From contig FREY01000004.1 of NCBI GenBank assembly GCA_900143635.1, positions 1 to 64,000 of the forward strand: 64,000 nucleotides of DNA. The letters run 5' to 3'. Position numbers and translations under genes: made by a program. The notes beneath the pieces were generated by a model. The model saw nothing but the letters and a program-made list of their open reading frames with translations, was not told where the DNA came from and made no database searches. Shown piece after piece: positions 15,836-25,629 of this stretch (positions are counted from its first letter, which is position 1; every line of letters starts with the position of its first letter). Origin of the DNA: Rhodobacteraceae bacterium Alg231-04 (GTDB lineage Bacteria; Pseudomonadota; Alphaproteobacteria; Rhodobacterales; Rhodobacteraceae).

Positions 15836-17728
15836 TCAGCCCTTGGCGTAGCCGATGCTTTGCAGGGCGGTGGTAATCTCGTCCAGGATGACGGGATCAT
15901 CGATGGTTGCGGGCATTTTCCAGTCGGTACAATCCGCGATCGAGACCATGGTGCCGCGCAGGATTTTGCCCGACCGGGTCTTGGGCAGGCGATCCACCAC
16001 CACAGCCAGTTTGAAGGCCGCCACAGGGCCGATTTTCTCGCGCACCAGCTTCACCACTTCTGCAACAACCTCACCGTGATCGCGGCCTGCACCGGCGTTG
16101 AGGCAGAGGAAGCCGACGGGCATCTGGCCCTTCAGCTGGTCCGCAACCCCGATCACGGCGCATTCCGCCACATCCGGATGGCCGGCCAGCACCTCTTCCA
16201 TGCCGCCGGTGGACAGGCGGTGGCCGGCCACGTTGATCACATCATCGGTGCGCGCCATGATGTAGAGATATCCGTCCTCGTCGATCATGCCGGCATCGCC
16301 GGTCTCGTAAAAGCCCTGGAATTGCTGCAGGTAGCTGGATTTGAACCGGTCTTCGGCATTCCAAAGCGTTGGCAGCGTGCCGGGGGGCAGGGGCAGTTTA
16401 ACTGCAATGGCGCCCAACTCGCCCGGAGCCACGGGATGGCCGCCTTCGTCGAGGATCTGCACGTCATAGCCCGGCATCGGCACCGAGGGCGAACCCAATT
16501 TGACCGGCAGGAGTTCGATGCCAACCGGGTTGGCAGCGATGGACCAGCCAGTTTCAGTCTGCCACCAGTGGTCGATCACCGGCACGCCCAGTTTTTCTTG
16601 CGCCCAGGTGATGGTGTCGGGATCGGCGCGTTCGCCGGCCAAATAGACCTGTTCAAGGCAGGACAGATCGTATTTTCCGACCAGCTCGCCCTTTGGGTCT
16701 TCGCGTTTCACGGCGCGGAAGGCCGTGGGTGCGGTGAAGAAGCTTTTGACCTTATGTTCGGAAATCACCCGCCAGAAGGTGCCCGCATCGGGCGTGCCCA
16801 CCGGTTTGCCCTCAAAGACAATGGTGGTGTTGCCGTGGATCAGCGGTGCGTAGCAGATATAGCTGTGACCGACGACCCAGCCCACATCCGAGGCGGCCCA
16901 GAACACATCGCCGGGATCAACGTTGTAGATCGCCTTCATCGTCCAGTTCAGCGCCACCAGCTGGCCCGCTGTGTGGCGGATCACGCCCTTCGGCTGGCCG
17001 GTGGTGCCAGAGGTATAGAGAATATAGGAGGGGTGGTTGCCCTCAACCGGCAGGCAATCGGCGGGCTGTACGCCATATTGGAAGCCGTGCCAGTTGACGT
17101 CGCGGCCTTCGATCAGCTCGGCCACGTCCTGCTCGCGCTGGAAAATCACGCAGAAATCCGGCTTGTGGGTCGCCAGATCAATGGCCCCGTCCAAGAGCGG
17201 TTTGTATTTCACGATCCGGCCCGGCTCCAATCCGCAGGAGGCGGCAATGATCGCCTTGGGTTTGGCATCGTCGATGCGCACTGCCAGCTCGTGCGCGGCA
17301 AAACCGCCAAAGACCACGGAATGCACCGCACCTATACGGGCGCAGGCCAGCATCGCTTCCAGTGCCTCGGGGATCATCGGCATGTAGATGATGACGCGGT
17401 CGCCCTTTTCCACACCCTTGGCCCGCAGCGCGCCCGCGAGAGAGGCGACGCGGTTGCGCAGTTCCACGTAAGAGATTTCGCGTTTGGTATGGGTGATCGG
17501 GCTGTCATAGATGATCGCCGTCTGTTCGCCGCGTCCGGCCTCAACATGGCGGTCAACCGCGTTGTAACAGGTGTTCACGCGCGCATCGGCAAACCATTCA
17601 TAAAGCCCATCGCCCAGATCGCTCAGCGCCTTTTGCGGCGCCTTGTCCCAGCTGATCGCCTGCGCGGCATCCATCCAAAACCCTTCCGGATCAGACTTCC
17701 AGCCCTGATAGACCTCTTGATATGACAT
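15836..17728 (-). CDS. prpE: Propionyl-CoA synthetase
   Basis: A 630-residue AMP-forming acyl-CoA synthetase of the PrpE group (propionate + ATP + CoA to propionyl-CoA). Motifs visible are the ATP-binding loop YTSGTTGQPKGV (near residue 250), the TGDAG/adenylate-binding region and the C-terminal catalytic Lys in TRSGKILRGTM (near residue 595), a site commonly regulated by acylation. The N-terminal MSYQEVYQGWKSDPEGFW is PrpE-like. Upstream are TTTGCAAA-type repeats that suggest short-chain-acyl-CoA control. Confidence 0.93.
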   Translation of the reverse strand: MSYQEVYQGWKSDPEGFWMDAAQAISWDKAPQKALSDLGDGLYEWFADARVNTCYNAVDRHVEAGRGEQTAIIYDSPITHTKREISYVELRNRVASLAGALRAKGVEKGDRVIIYMPMIPEALEAMLACARIGAVHSVVFGGFAAHELAVRIDDAKPKAIIAASCGLEPGRIVKYKPLLDGAIDLATHKPDFCVIFQREQDVAELIEGRDVNWHGFQYGVQPADCLPVEGNHPSYILYTSGTTGQPKGVIRHTAGQLVALNWTMKAIYNVDPGDVFWAASDVGWVVGHSYICYAPLIHGNTTIVFEGKPVGTPDAGTFWRVISEHKVKSFFTAPTAFRAVKREDPKGELVGKYDLSCLEQVYLAGERADPDTITWAQEKLGVPVIDHWWQTETGWSIAANPVGIELLPVKLGSPSVPMPGYDVQILDEGGHPVAPGELGAIAVKLPLPPGTLPTLWNAEDRFKSSYLQQFQGFYETGDAGMIDEDGYLYIMARTDDVINVAGHRLSTGGMEEVLAGHPDVAECAVIGVADQLKGQMPVGFLCLNAGAGRDHGEVVAEVVKLVREKIGPVAAFKLAVVVDRLPKTRSGKILRGTMVSIADCTDWKMPATIDDPVILDEITTALQSIGYAKG

Positions 17729-17834
17729 GGTTCCCTCCTCACACTCGTCTTGGGGTCAGAGTAAGGCGTATGTTGCCCTCTGAGGCAAGAAAACAGGCTT
17801 GAACTGCGGCAGTTTGGTGCAGGAATTTACAAGA

Positions 17835-17915
17835 TTTGCAGTATTGTTTACAGGCAAGTTTGCAAAGTTCGTAAAGCTGCAAACTCTTCCTGATCCGGTG
17901 TTGGGGGTTTGCAAA
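17835..17915. promoter_or_regulatory. Cluster of TTTGCAAA-like half-sites upstream of prpE
   Basis: TTTGCA at 17835, TTTACA at 17847, exact TTTGCAAA at 17859-17866, TGCAAA at 17878 and exact TTTGCAAA at 17908-17915. Paired TTTGCAAA sites are the reported target of the short-chain acyl-CoA regulator PccR/ScfR type in Rhodobacter sphaeroides. The cluster lies about 105-190 bases from the prpE start. The regulator gene itself is not in the window. Confidence 0.5.
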
Positions 17916-17952
17916 ATGCGCCGCGAGGGACCTGTACGGGATGGCAGAATCG

Positions 17953-17979
17953 CCTGACGCCGCACTGGGCGGCGTCAGG
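17953..17979 (-). terminator. Hairpin after the malic-enzyme gene
   Basis: CCTGACGCCGC (17953-17963), loop ACTGG, GCGGCGTCAGG (17969-17979): a perfect 11-base stem 59 bases beyond the minus-strand malic-enzyme stop. The T run on that strand is poor, so it may be a weak terminator. Confidence 0.5.
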
Positions 17980-18038
17980 GTTAGTCTTAGAGCATTGCCG
18001 CTGTTCGGGCGACGTGCACATCTTAACGAGGGCTGTGC

Positions 18039-20312
18039 CTAGCCGTAGTGCGCGACAGGCGTGCCGGCAATTGCGGCCATGTTCAGCAAGCCGCGCGCGG
18101 TGATCGAGGGCGATACGATATGGGCGCGGTTGCCCATGCCCATCAGGATCGGCCCCACTTCCAGCCCGCCGGCGCGCATTTTCAGAATGTTGCGCACGCC
18201 CGAGGCGGCATCAGCATGGGCAAAGATCAGCACGTTGGCAGCGCCCTCCATCCGGCTGTTGGGGAAGATGCGCTGGCGCAGCTCCGGATCCAGCGCGGTG
18301 TCGACGTTCATCTCGCCCTCATAGACGAAATCACGGCGCTGGCCGTCGAGAATATCGAGCGCGGCGCGCAGGCGTTTACCAGACCCTTCGGTCTGGTTGC
18401 CGAACTGTGATTGTGAGCACAGTGCGATTTTCGGCTCAATCCCAAAGCGGCGCACGTGGCGGGCTGCACCGATGACGGTTTCGGCCAGGTTCTCCGGCGA
18501 CGGCAGCTGGTGCACATGGGTGTCGCCGATGAACAGCGGCCCGTCCTCCAGGATCATCATCGCCAGCGCGCCATGCGGGCGGTAATCGTGGCTGCCCAGA
18601 ACCTGATCCACATAGTTCAGATGCCAGCGGTATTCGCCAAAGGTGCCGCAGATCAGGCTGTCGGCCTCGCCACGGTGCACCATGATGGCGCCAATGGCAG
18701 TGGTGTTGGTGCGCATGATCGCCTTGGCCAGATCGGGGGACACGCCACGGCGCTGCATCAGCTTGTGGTAGCTGTTCCAGTAGTCGTAGTAGCGCGGATC
18801 GTTTTCCGGGTTCACCAGCTGGAAATCGGTTCCAGGGCGGATCGCCAGACCGGCGCGCTCGCACCGGGCCTCGATAACCTCGGGGCGGCCGATCAGGATG
18901 GGGGTTTCGGTTGTCTCTTCCAGAATGGCCTGCGCGGCGCGCAGCACGCGTTCGTCCTCACCTTCGGAGAAAACGATCCGGCGCGAGGCGGCACGGGCAG
19001 CCTCAAAGACCGGGCGCATCAGCAGGGCGGATTTGAACACCGTCTGGTTCAGCTTGTGGCGGTAGGCGTCCAGATCTTCGATCGGACGGGTGGCCACACC
19101 GCTGTCCATCGCCGCCTTGGCCACGGTCGAGGACACCATCGCCACAAGGCGCGGATCAAAGGGTTTGGGGATCAGGTAGTCGCAGCCAAAGGTCAGCTCT
19201 TCGCCCTGATAGGCGGCTGCCGCCTCGGCCGAGGTGGTGGCGCGGGCCAGTTCGGCGATGCCTTCGACGCAGGCGACTTGCATTTCGTCGTTGATCTCGG
19301 TTGCGCCCACATCCAGCGCGCCGCGGAATATGAAGGGGAAGCAAAGGACGTTGTTCACCTGATTGGGGAAGTCCGAGCGCCCGGTGGCCATGATCACATC
19401 GGGGGCCGCCTTGCGGGCCTCTTCCGGCATGATTTCCGGCGTCGGGTTGGCCAGCGCAAAGACGATCGGCTGTTTGGTCATCCGCGCGACCATTTCGGGC
19501 TTCAACACGCCGGGACCAGAGAGGCCAAGAAACAGATCGGCGCCCTCGATCACATCATCCAGGGTGCGCAGGTCGGTCTTTTGGGCAAAGGCAGCCTTAT
19601 GCGGGTTCATGTCCTCGGTGCGGCCGTCATAGACCAGTCCGTGAATATCGCAGAGCCAGACATTTTCGCGTTTCACACCCAGTTTCAGCAGCATGTTGAG
19701 GCAGGCAATGCCCGCCGCGCCGCCACCGGTTGAGACGATTTTGATGTCTTCGAACTTCTTGCCAGCCACATGCAGCGCATTCTTGGCGGCCGCGCCTACA
19801 ACAATGGCGGTGCCATGCTGGTCGTCGTGGAAGACCGGGATATTCATCCGCTCGCGGCACAGTTTTTCGACAATAAAGCAATCCGGTGCCTTGATGTCTT
19901 CGAGGTTGATGGCGCCAAAGGTCGGCTCCAGCGCGCAGACGATATCGGCCAGTTTCTCGGGGTCGCTTTCGTCCACCTCGATGTCGAAACAGTCGATATC
20001 GGCGAAATTCTTGAACAGAACCGCCTTGCCTTCCATCACCGGTTTGGAGGCCAGCGCGCCGATATTGCCAAGTCCCAGAACCGCGGTGCCATTGGAGACA
20101 ACGGCAACCAGATTGCCCTTGGTGGTGTAGCGGGCGGCGTTGGAAGGGTCCGCCTTGATCTCGATGCAGGCTTCGGCGACGCCCGGCGAATAGGCCAGCG
20201 ACAGGTCACGTCCATTGGCCATCGGCTTGGTGGCGCGGATCTCCAGCTTTCCGGGCTGCGGATTCTCGTGATAGCTGAGTGCAGCTTGGCGCAGGTCGTG
20301 TTTATCGGTCAT
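18039..20312 (-). CDS. maeB: NADP-dependent malic enzyme with phosphotransacetylase domain
   Basis: A 757-residue protein of the MaeB type: oxidative decarboxylation of malate to pyruvate with NADP+. The N-terminal 430 residues are malic enzyme ([15 protein letters not shown] near residue 40, and the nucleotide-binding region [19 protein letters not shown] near 190). The C-terminal ~320 residues form a phosphate-acetyltransferase-like domain, regulatory in known MaeB proteins. Length and order fit. A perfect palindrome, GTTTAACGTTAAAC, lies 24 bases before the start and is a likely operator. Confidence 0.94.
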   Translation of the reverse strand: MTDKHDLRQAALSYHENPQPGKLEIRATKPMANGRDLSLAYSPGVAEACIEIKADPSNAARYTTKGNLVAVVSNGTAVLGLGNIGALASKPVMEGKAVLFKNFADIDCFDIEVDESDPEKLADIVCALEPTFGAINLEDIKAPDCFIVEKLCRERMNIPVFHDDQHGTAIVVGAAAKNALHVAGKKFEDIKIVSTGGGAAGIACLNMLLKLGVKRENVWLCDIHGLVYDGRTEDMNPHKAAFAQKTDLRTLDDVIEGADLFLGLSGPGVLKPEMVARMTKQPIVFALANPTPEIMPEEARKAAPDVIMATGRSDFPNQVNNVLCFPFIFRGALDVGATEINDEMQVACVEGIAELARATTSAEAAAAYQGEELTFGCDYLIPKPFDPRLVAMVSSTVAKAAMDSGVATRPIEDLDAYRHKLNQTVFKSALLMRPVFEAARAASRRIVFSEGEDERVLRAAQAILEETTETPILIGRPEVIEARCERAGLAIRPGTDFQLVNPENDPRYYDYWNSYHKLMQRRGVSPDLAKAIMRTNTTAIGAIMVHRGEADSLICGTFGEYRWHLNYVDQVLGSHDYRPHGALAMMILEDGPLFIGDTHVHQLPSPENLAETVIGAARHVRRFGIEPKIALCSQSQFGNQTEGSGKRLRAALDILDGQRRDFVYEGEMNVDTALDPELRQRIFPNSRMEGAANVLIFAHADAASGVRNILKMRAGGLEVGPILMGMGNRAHIVSPSITARGLLNMAAIAGTPVAHYG

Positions 20313-20335
20313 GGCACGGCTCCGAATTTCCTATT

Positions 20336-20349
20336 GTTTAACGTTAAAC
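20336..20349. promoter_or_regulatory. Perfect 14-base palindrome in front of maeB
   Basis: GTTTAACGTTAAAC is self-complementary over 14 bases; extending it by three bases on each side gives 18 of 20 matches. It lies 24 bases before the maeB start. Operator function is inferred. Confidence 0.55.
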
Positions 20350-20396
20350 TATATTTTTTCTGCCGGTGATAGAGGGAAAATCGCCGCTTTCGCATC

Positions 20397-20410
20397 CGTT
20401 AGCGCTAGCG
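20397..20410. promoter_or_regulatory. LacI-family-like operator core upstream of cdd
   Basis: CGTTAGCGCTAGCG contains the AGCGCT core with near-symmetric flanks (12 of 14 matches), the shape recognised by many LacI/GntR-type repressors. It lies about 108 bases before cdd and 85 before maeB, so it could act on either. Confidence 0.4.
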
Positions 20411-20517
20411 TTTTGCCCGATGCCAGAGGTGGGCGGCAGGTTGGCAGGGCTTCCCAATCGGGGGCGGCTTCGTTTAGGGTCAAAGCTGACCAAGTGATCA
20501 AAAAAACGAGTCCCGCC

Positions 20518-20910
20518 ATGTCCCTGAAAGATGCCGCAACAGCCGTTCGCAAAAACGCCCACGCTCCCTATTCCAATTTCAAGGTTGGGGCGGCGGTGCG
20601 CGCGGCGTCAGGCGCGGTCTATGTGGGCTGCAATGTGGAAAACGTGGCCTACCCAGAAGGTACCTGCGCCGAAGCCGGTGCCATCGCGGCCATGGTTGCG
20701 GCGGGGGAAACAGCCCTGACCGAGGCCTTTGTCATTGCCGATTGCCCATCGCCGATCCCGCCCTGTGGTGGGTGCCGTCAAAAGCTGGCGGAATTTGCAG
20801 CAGGTGACGTTGTCGTTACCCTGGCGACAACGGACGGGACCGAACTGGAAACAACAATCGCAGATCTGCTGCCCGGCGCCTTTGGTGCGGCCCATATGGA
20901 CCGGACCTGA
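20518..20910 (+). CDS. cdd: Cytidine deaminase
   Basis: A 130-residue zinc enzyme deaminating cytidine and deoxycytidine to uridine forms. The zinc and catalytic site is CAEAGAI (residues about 50-56, Cys and catalytic Glu) with the second pair in PPCGGCRQ (near 82-89). This is the short homotetrameric type. The start MSLKDA was used; the frame is open further upstream, but that extension is not family-like. It is the first gene of a nucleoside-salvage operon with deoA four bases downstream. Confidence 0.95.
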   Translation: MSLKDAATAVRKNAHAPYSNFKVGAAVRAASGAVYVGCNVENVAYPEGTCAEAGAIAAMVAAGETALTEAFVIADCPSPIPPCGGCRQKLAEFAAGDVVVTLATTDGTELETTIADLLPGAFGAAHMDRT

Positions 20911-20913
20911 GCC

Positions 20914-22218
20914 ATGGACGCCCGTGCAATCATTGCCGCTCTGCGCCGGGGCGATGAACCCTCAGCTGCGGAACTGACCTGGTTCGCGCAAGGCCTTGCC
21001 GACCAGGCGGTGAGTGATGCGCAGGCCGGTGCCTTTGCCATGGCGGTCTGTCTGCGCGGCCTTGGTGATGAAGGGCGGCGCGCCCTGACGCTGGCCATGC
21101 GCGACAGTGGCGATGTGCTGCAGTGGGATCTGGATGGGCCGGTGCTGGACAAACACTCCACCGGCGGGGTTGGGGATTGCGTGTCCCTCGTGCTGGCGCC
21201 CGCCCTGGCGGCCTGCGGTGCCTATGTGCCGATGATATCGGGGCGGGGGCTGGGCCATACCGGCGGCACCCTGGATAAGATGGAGGCGATCCCCGGCGTC
21301 ACCACCCAGGTCTCTGAGGATCGACTGGCACAGATCACCCGCGACACCGGCTGCGCCATCGTCGGCGCCACGTCGCAGATCGCACCGGCCGACAAGCGCC
21401 TTTATGCGATCCGCGATGTGACCAGCACCGTAGAGAGCCTGGATCTGATCACCGCCTCGATCCTGTCAAAGAAGCTGGCCGCCAGCCCGGATGCGCTGGT
21501 GCTGGATGTGAAGGTCGGATCGGGTGCCTTCATGAAAACAATGGAGGAGGCCCGCGCGCTGGCGCAGTCGCTCAGCCGGACCGCCAATGCCGCGGGCTGC
21601 AAGACCTCCGCCGTGATCACCTCGATGGATCAGCCTCTGGCGCCGGCGCTTGGCAATGCGCTGGAGGTGAATGAGGTCATGCAGGTGCTGACAGGTCAAA
21701 AACCCGGCCCTCTGCTGGACATCTCAATAGCACTGGGCGGTGTTGTTCTGGCGGATGCTGGGTTGGCGCCTGATGCTGCCGCGGGGGAGGTCAAACTGGC
21801 CGAGGCCATTGCCTCGGGGCGGGCGGCTGATCATTTCGGACGTATGGTGGCGGCGATGGGCGGCCCGTTGGACTTTGTCGAAAACTGGAACCGCTATCTG
21901 CCCGAGGCCGCGGTCATCCGTGAGGTGCCCGCGCAAAAATCCGGCTATGTAGCCGCGATAGATGGCGAGGCGCTGGGGCTTGCAGTTGTCCATCTGGGTG
22001 GCGGGCGGCTGGTTGAAAATGATCAGGTGGACCCGGCCGTGGGGATCAGTGATCTGATGCCGCTGGGGGCAAAAATCACCAAGGGACAGCCCCTTGCGCG
22101 CATCCACGCGGCGCGCGAAGATAAGGCCGAAGCGGCGGTGCAGGCGGTTCTCAGGGCGATGGCCCTTGCGGACAAAGCCCCCGCCACGCCGGATTTGATC
22201 CGCGAAAGGATAGCCTGA
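20914..22218 (+). CDS. deoA: Thymidine phosphorylase
   Basis: A 434-residue enzyme cleaving thymidine/deoxyuridine with phosphate to base and 2-deoxyribose 1-phosphate. The family signature SGRGLGHTGGTLDKME sits near residue 108, preceded by KHSTGGVGD of the phosphate/substrate site near 83. Length is typical for the bacterial dimeric enzyme. It starts four bases after cdd and its stop overlaps deoB by one base (TGATG), which implies coupled translation. Confidence 0.95.
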   Translation: MDARAIIAALRRGDEPSAAELTWFAQGLADQAVSDAQAGAFAMAVCLRGLGDEGRRALTLAMRDSGDVLQWDLDGPVLDKHSTGGVGDCVSLVLAPALAACGAYVPMISGRGLGHTGGTLDKMEAIPGVTTQVSEDRLAQITRDTGCAIVGATSQIAPADKRLYAIRDVTSTVESLDLITASILSKKLAASPDALVLDVKVGSGAFMKTMEEARALAQSLSRTANAAGCKTSAVITSMDQPLAPALGNALEVNEVMQVLTGQKPGPLLDISIALGGVVLADAGLAPDAAAGEVKLAEAIASGRAADHFGRMVAAMGGPLDFVENWNRYLPEAAVIREVPAQKSGYVAAIDGEALGLAVVHLGGGRLVENDQVDPAVGISDLMPLGAKITKGQPLARIHAAREDKAEAAVQAVLRAMALADKAPATPDLIRERIA

Positions 22219-23429
22219 TGCCGCGTGCTTTTCTGGTCGTTATGGATTCAGTTGGTATCGGCGGCGCGCCGGATGCGGATCGGTTTTTCAACGGCCTGCT
22301 GCCGGACCTTGGCGCCAACACGCTGGCCCATATCGCCCAGGCCTGCGCGGCGGGTGAGGCGGATGAGGGCCGCCGCGGCCCTCTGCATCTGCCGACACTG
22401 GAGCGATTGGGGCTGGGGGCTGCGATGCGGCTCGCCTCAGCGGTTCCTTTTCCCGGTTTCAACGCCGCTCCCGAAGGCCTCTGGGGCTGTGCGGCGGAAC
22501 TCTCAGCCGGTAAAGACACGCCCTCGGGTCATTGGGAGCTGGCCGGGGTGCCGGTGCCCTGGGATTGGCATTTCTTCCCTGATCAGACCCCATCGTTCCA
22601 TTCCGAGATTAGTACGATGGCGGCAGAGCTGGCTGGCACCGCAGGTATTCTGGGGGATTGTCATGCATCCGGAACCGCCATCATTGACCGTCTCGGCGCT
22701 GAGCATATGAAGACCGGCAGGCCGATCTGCTATACCTCCGCCGACAGCGTGTTTCAGATTGCAGCACATGAGGAGAGTTTTGGGCTGGATCGCCTGCTGA
22801 AACTGTGCCGCGAACTTGCTCCGCATCTGCATGCGATGAAGGTGGGCCGGGTGATTGCGCGCCCCTTTGTTGGCAATTCGGACGATGGTTTCAGCCGCAC
22901 CACCAACCGGCGTGACTTTGCGATTGCGCCGCCAAAGCCTGTGCTGACCAATTGGGTCCAGGATGCAGGGCGACCCGTGCATGCCATTGGCAAGATTGGT
23001 GATATCTTCACCATGGCGGGGATCGATACACTTCAAAAAGGGTCTGATGCACGGCTGCTGGAGCATCTGGCCGACCGGGTGGATCACGCCGAAGACGGCA
23101 GTCTGACCTTTGCCAATTTTGTCGAATTCGACAGCCTGTATGGCCATCGCCGCGACATCGCAGGCTATGCCCGTGCGCTGGAGTGGTTTGACGCGGAGCT
23201 GGCAAAGATTATGCCGCGCCTGCGCGCCGGTGATCTTTTGATCCTGACCGCCGATCACGGCAATGATCCCAGCTGGCCGGGCAATGATCACACGCGTGAA
23301 CAGGTGCCTGTTCTTGGGGCTGGGCTGGGCCAACGTGCGGTCGGGCAGGTGGGCTTTGTGGATGTCGCGGCCTCGATCGCCGCGCATCTGGGTGTGCCTT
23401 CGCAGGGCCCCGGCCGCAGCTTTCTTTGA
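22218..23429 (+). CDS. deoB: Phosphopentomutase
   Basis: A 403-residue metalloenzyme that interconverts (deoxy)ribose 1-phosphate and 5-phosphate. It begins with the metal-binding VVMDSVGIGGAPDA (Asp near residue 10) and ends with the second metal site TADHGNDPSWPG near residue 345; SGHWELAGV lies between. It overlaps deoA by one base and connects thymidine cleavage to the pentose pool. Confidence 0.95.
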   Translation: MPRAFLVVMDSVGIGGAPDADRFFNGLLPDLGANTLAHIAQACAAGEADEGRRGPLHLPTLERLGLGAAMRLASAVPFPGFNAAPEGLWGCAAELSAGKDTPSGHWELAGVPVPWDWHFFPDQTPSFHSEISTMAAELAGTAGILGDCHASGTAIIDRLGAEHMKTGRPICYTSADSVFQIAAHEESFGLDRLLKLCRELAPHLHAMKVGRVIARPFVGNSDDGFSRTTNRRDFAIAPPKPVLTNWVQDAGRPVHAIGKIGDIFTMAGIDTLQKGSDARLLEHLADRVDHAEDGSLTFANFVEFDSLYGHRRDIAGYARALEWFDAELAKIMPRLRAGDLLILTADHGNDPSWPGNDHTREQVPVLGAGLGQRAVGQVGFVDVAASIAAHLGVPSQGPGRSFL

Positions 23430-23511
23430 CCGCATGGTCAAAACCATCTTGCCCTCGGCGGCCGGGGGCGAATACTGAGGTGTAACGCAATCCAAATAGG
23501 GAGAAGCCCGC

Positions 23512-24144
23512 ATGAGCGAACATCTGACCGTCGTTGAGCATCCGCTGGTCCAGCACAAGCTGACACTGATGCGGGACAAGGCCACCTCCACCTCCGAATT
23601 CCGCCGCCTCTTGCATGAGATCACCCAGCTTCTGGCCTATGAGATCACCCGCGAGCTGCCGGTAACCACCACCAAGGTGGAAACGCCGCTGGAAGTGATC
23701 GATGCGCCAAAGCTGGCGGGCAAGAAACTGGCACTGGTTTCGATTCTGCGGGCTGGCAACGGCATGCTGGACGGGGTGCTGGATCTGGTGCCTTCGGCCC
23801 GTGTTGGTTTTGTCGGCCTCTACCGCGACGAAGAGACCCTGAAGCCGGTGAAATACTATTTCAAAGTGCCGGATGCGCTGGAAGAGCGGATGGTGATTGC
23901 GGTTGATCCGATGCTGGCCACCGGCAACAGCTCGGTCGCGGCAATCGACATGCTGAAGGAGGCTGGCGCCAAGAATATCCGCTTCCTCTGCCTGCTGGCT
24001 GCGCCCGAAGGTGTGGCGCGGATGAAAGAGGCGCATCCGGATGTGCCGATTGTCACTGCATCGCTGGATCGTCAGCTGAACGAGAAGGGTTATATTCTGC
24101 CCGGGCTTGGCGATGCCGGGGACAGGATGTTCGGCACCAAGTGA
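23512..24144 (+). CDS. upp: Uracil phosphoribosyltransferase
   Basis: A 210-residue salvage enzyme making UMP from uracil and PRPP. It has the PRPP-binding motif [19 protein letters not shown] (near residues 130-148) and the C-terminal uracil-binding block [18 protein letters not shown]. It is separated from deoB by 82 bases, with GGGAGA before the start, and is the last gene of the salvage operon. Confidence 0.96.
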   Translation: MSEHLTVVEHPLVQHKLTLMRDKATSTSEFRRLLHEITQLLAYEITRELPVTTTKVETPLEVIDAPKLAGKKLALVSILRAGNGMLDGVLDLVPSARVGFVGLYRDEETLKPVKYYFKVPDALEERMVIAVDPMLATGNSSVAAIDMLKEAGAKNIRFLCLLAAPEGVARMKEAHPDVPIVTASLDRQLNEKGYILPGLGDAGDRMFGTK

Positions 24145-24285
24145 CCCTGCCGGGTCGCTAAAAAGCGCAATAAGTGAGTCGAATGTGCAACTCTTTTGGT
24201 GCCGGGGGCGAAACGCAGTGTTTCCGGTGCTTTACTCGGATTCCGGCATAGGGCATTCTGTACCCAGATTTTGTGGGGCGCAGAT

Positions 24286-25548
24286 ATGAAAATAACAACA
24301 GTTATTGCCTCGGGGCTAATTGCATCCACACTTTGGGCTCCGACGCTATTGGCACAGACGGTTGATGCGGCTGGACCTCCGGCCGAATTCCCGCCGGCGT
24401 CCTACAAGGGCAGCCAGTATGTGGACAGTCGTGGCTGCATGTATATCCGTGCCGGTATTGATGGGGTCGTGGACTGGGTTCCGCGGCTGAACCGGCAGCG
24501 CAAGCACATTTGCGGCCAGGCTCCGACACGGGTCGCAGGCACGACCAGCCGCCCGGTGCAGCCGGGTGCCGAATTGATCACCCTGCCTGCCAGCCAGCAA
24601 CCGGCGCAGACAACAGCCCCTGCCGCGGCACAGACAGTGGCCACGACAAAACCGGCGACACCTTCGGCTGCTGCGGTCAAGGCAACCCCGCCAGCGCCGC
24701 AACCGGCTGCTGCTCCCGTTGTTTCGCCCAAACCCGCCGCAGTCGCACCGGCAGCTGTGCCGTCAGCGCCGGCGCAACCGACCTGTCCGGGTGTCTCATC
24801 GCTGAGCGCGCAATACATCAATCCGGGCGCCCGCTGCGGTCCGCAGGAAAGCCGCCCTGACGTCTATGTGCCGCCGCAATCCCATATGCGCCTGACCCCG
24901 AATTCGCGGATCATGCCGGCCCATGTCTATCAGCAGCGCCGCTTTAGCCGGGATCTCGAAGTGCCGGCCGGGTATCGGCGCGTGTGGGAGGATGATCGTC
25001 TCAATCCGCAACGCACAGTGCGCACGCTGAAACCGGCTGTAATCACCCATCAGACAATGGCACCGCAGGGCTATACCTATGCCGACCGCGCCGATGATCG
25101 CCACAACAGCCAACGTGGGCTGCGGTCGGTTGATGGAGATGCGCAGATGGCGATGGTCTGGACCAATACGGTGCCGCGCCGCCTGATCGAGCAACCGATC
25201 GATCTGGAGATCGTCAAAGTACGCCGGACAAATGCGCATAGTACGGCAGAAATCGATCAGTCTTCCATTATGCGTCTTTCGACCCGCTCTGCACCTGATG
25301 CCGAAGCACCGGTGGTGCGCCGCAGCCGTTATGTCCGCGCCGCGACCTTTGCCGATGCCGAGGTTGCAGCCTCGGCGGCGCGCCAGCTGGCAGGCGCCGG
25401 GCTTCCGGTCCGGCTGGGCAATCTGGATCGCAATGGCAAGATCTTCAAAGTGGTCCTGGCAGGCCCGTTTTCGGATGACAGCGGCGCCAATGCCGCGCTG
25501 ACCACCGTGCGCAATGCGGGCTATCCCGGCGCGCGTCTCAGCAAATAA
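24286..25548 (+). CDS. SPOR domain-containing secreted protein
   Basis: A 420-residue exported protein. The signal peptide MKITTVIASGLIASTLWAPTLLAQ ends in a likely Sec cleavage site. A Cys-containing globular part follows (about 40-95), then an Ala/Pro/Thr-rich linker (about 105-185) and a basic middle part. The C-terminal SPOR domain is at about 345-420 (FADAEVAASAARQLAGAGLPVRL ... GPFSDDSGANAAL). SPOR domains bind denuded peptidoglycan, often at division sites. The start ATG at 24286 begins the signal peptide; the upstream frame extension is not part of it. Confidence 0.85.
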   Translation: MKITTVIASGLIASTLWAPTLLAQTVDAAGPPAEFPPASYKGSQYVDSRGCMYIRAGIDGVVDWVPRLNRQRKHICGQAPTRVAGTTSRPVQPGAELITLPASQQPAQTTAPAAAQTVATTKPATPSAAAVKATPPAPQPAAAPVVSPKPAAVAPAAVPSAPAQPTCPGVSSLSAQYINPGARCGPQESRPDVYVPPQSHMRLTPNSRIMPAHVYQQRRFSRDLEVPAGYRRVWEDDRLNPQRTVRTLKPAVITHQTMAPQGYTYADRADDRHNSQRGLRSVDGDAQMAMVWTNTVPRRLIEQPIDLEIVKVRRTNAHSTAEIDQSSIMRLSTRSAPDAEAPVVRRSRYVRAATFADAEVAASAARQLAGAGLPVRLGNLDRNGKIFKVVLAGPFSDDSGANAALTTVRNAGYPGARLSK

Positions 25549-25575
25549 ATCAGACCACTGGAATGGACTGTGGGC

Positions 25576-25601
25576 GGGGCCAATGGCCCGGCCCCTTTTT
25601 T
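25576..25601 (+). terminator. Rho-independent terminator after the SPOR gene
   Basis: GGGGCC (25576-25581) pairs with GGCCCC (25590-25595), followed by six T's at 25596-25601. Confidence 0.75.
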
Positions 25602-25629
25602 GTTTGGCCGGTGTTATGCAAACCCGGCG

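Larger units (their letters stand above)
17729..18038. other. Intergenic region between prpE and the malic-enzyme gene
   Basis: No gene is seen. It holds the prpE promoter side with TTTGCAAA-like repeats (17835-17915) and a hairpin past the malic-enzyme stop (17953-17979). Confidence 0.6.

Noticed and set aside
15788-17725. 645-residue plus-strand frame
   Set aside because: It lies exactly antisense to the well-supported prpE and has no recognisable domain; such frames are expected in GC-rich DNA.
18456-19733. 425-residue plus-strand frame
   Set aside because: Antisense to the malic enzyme, with no motifs.
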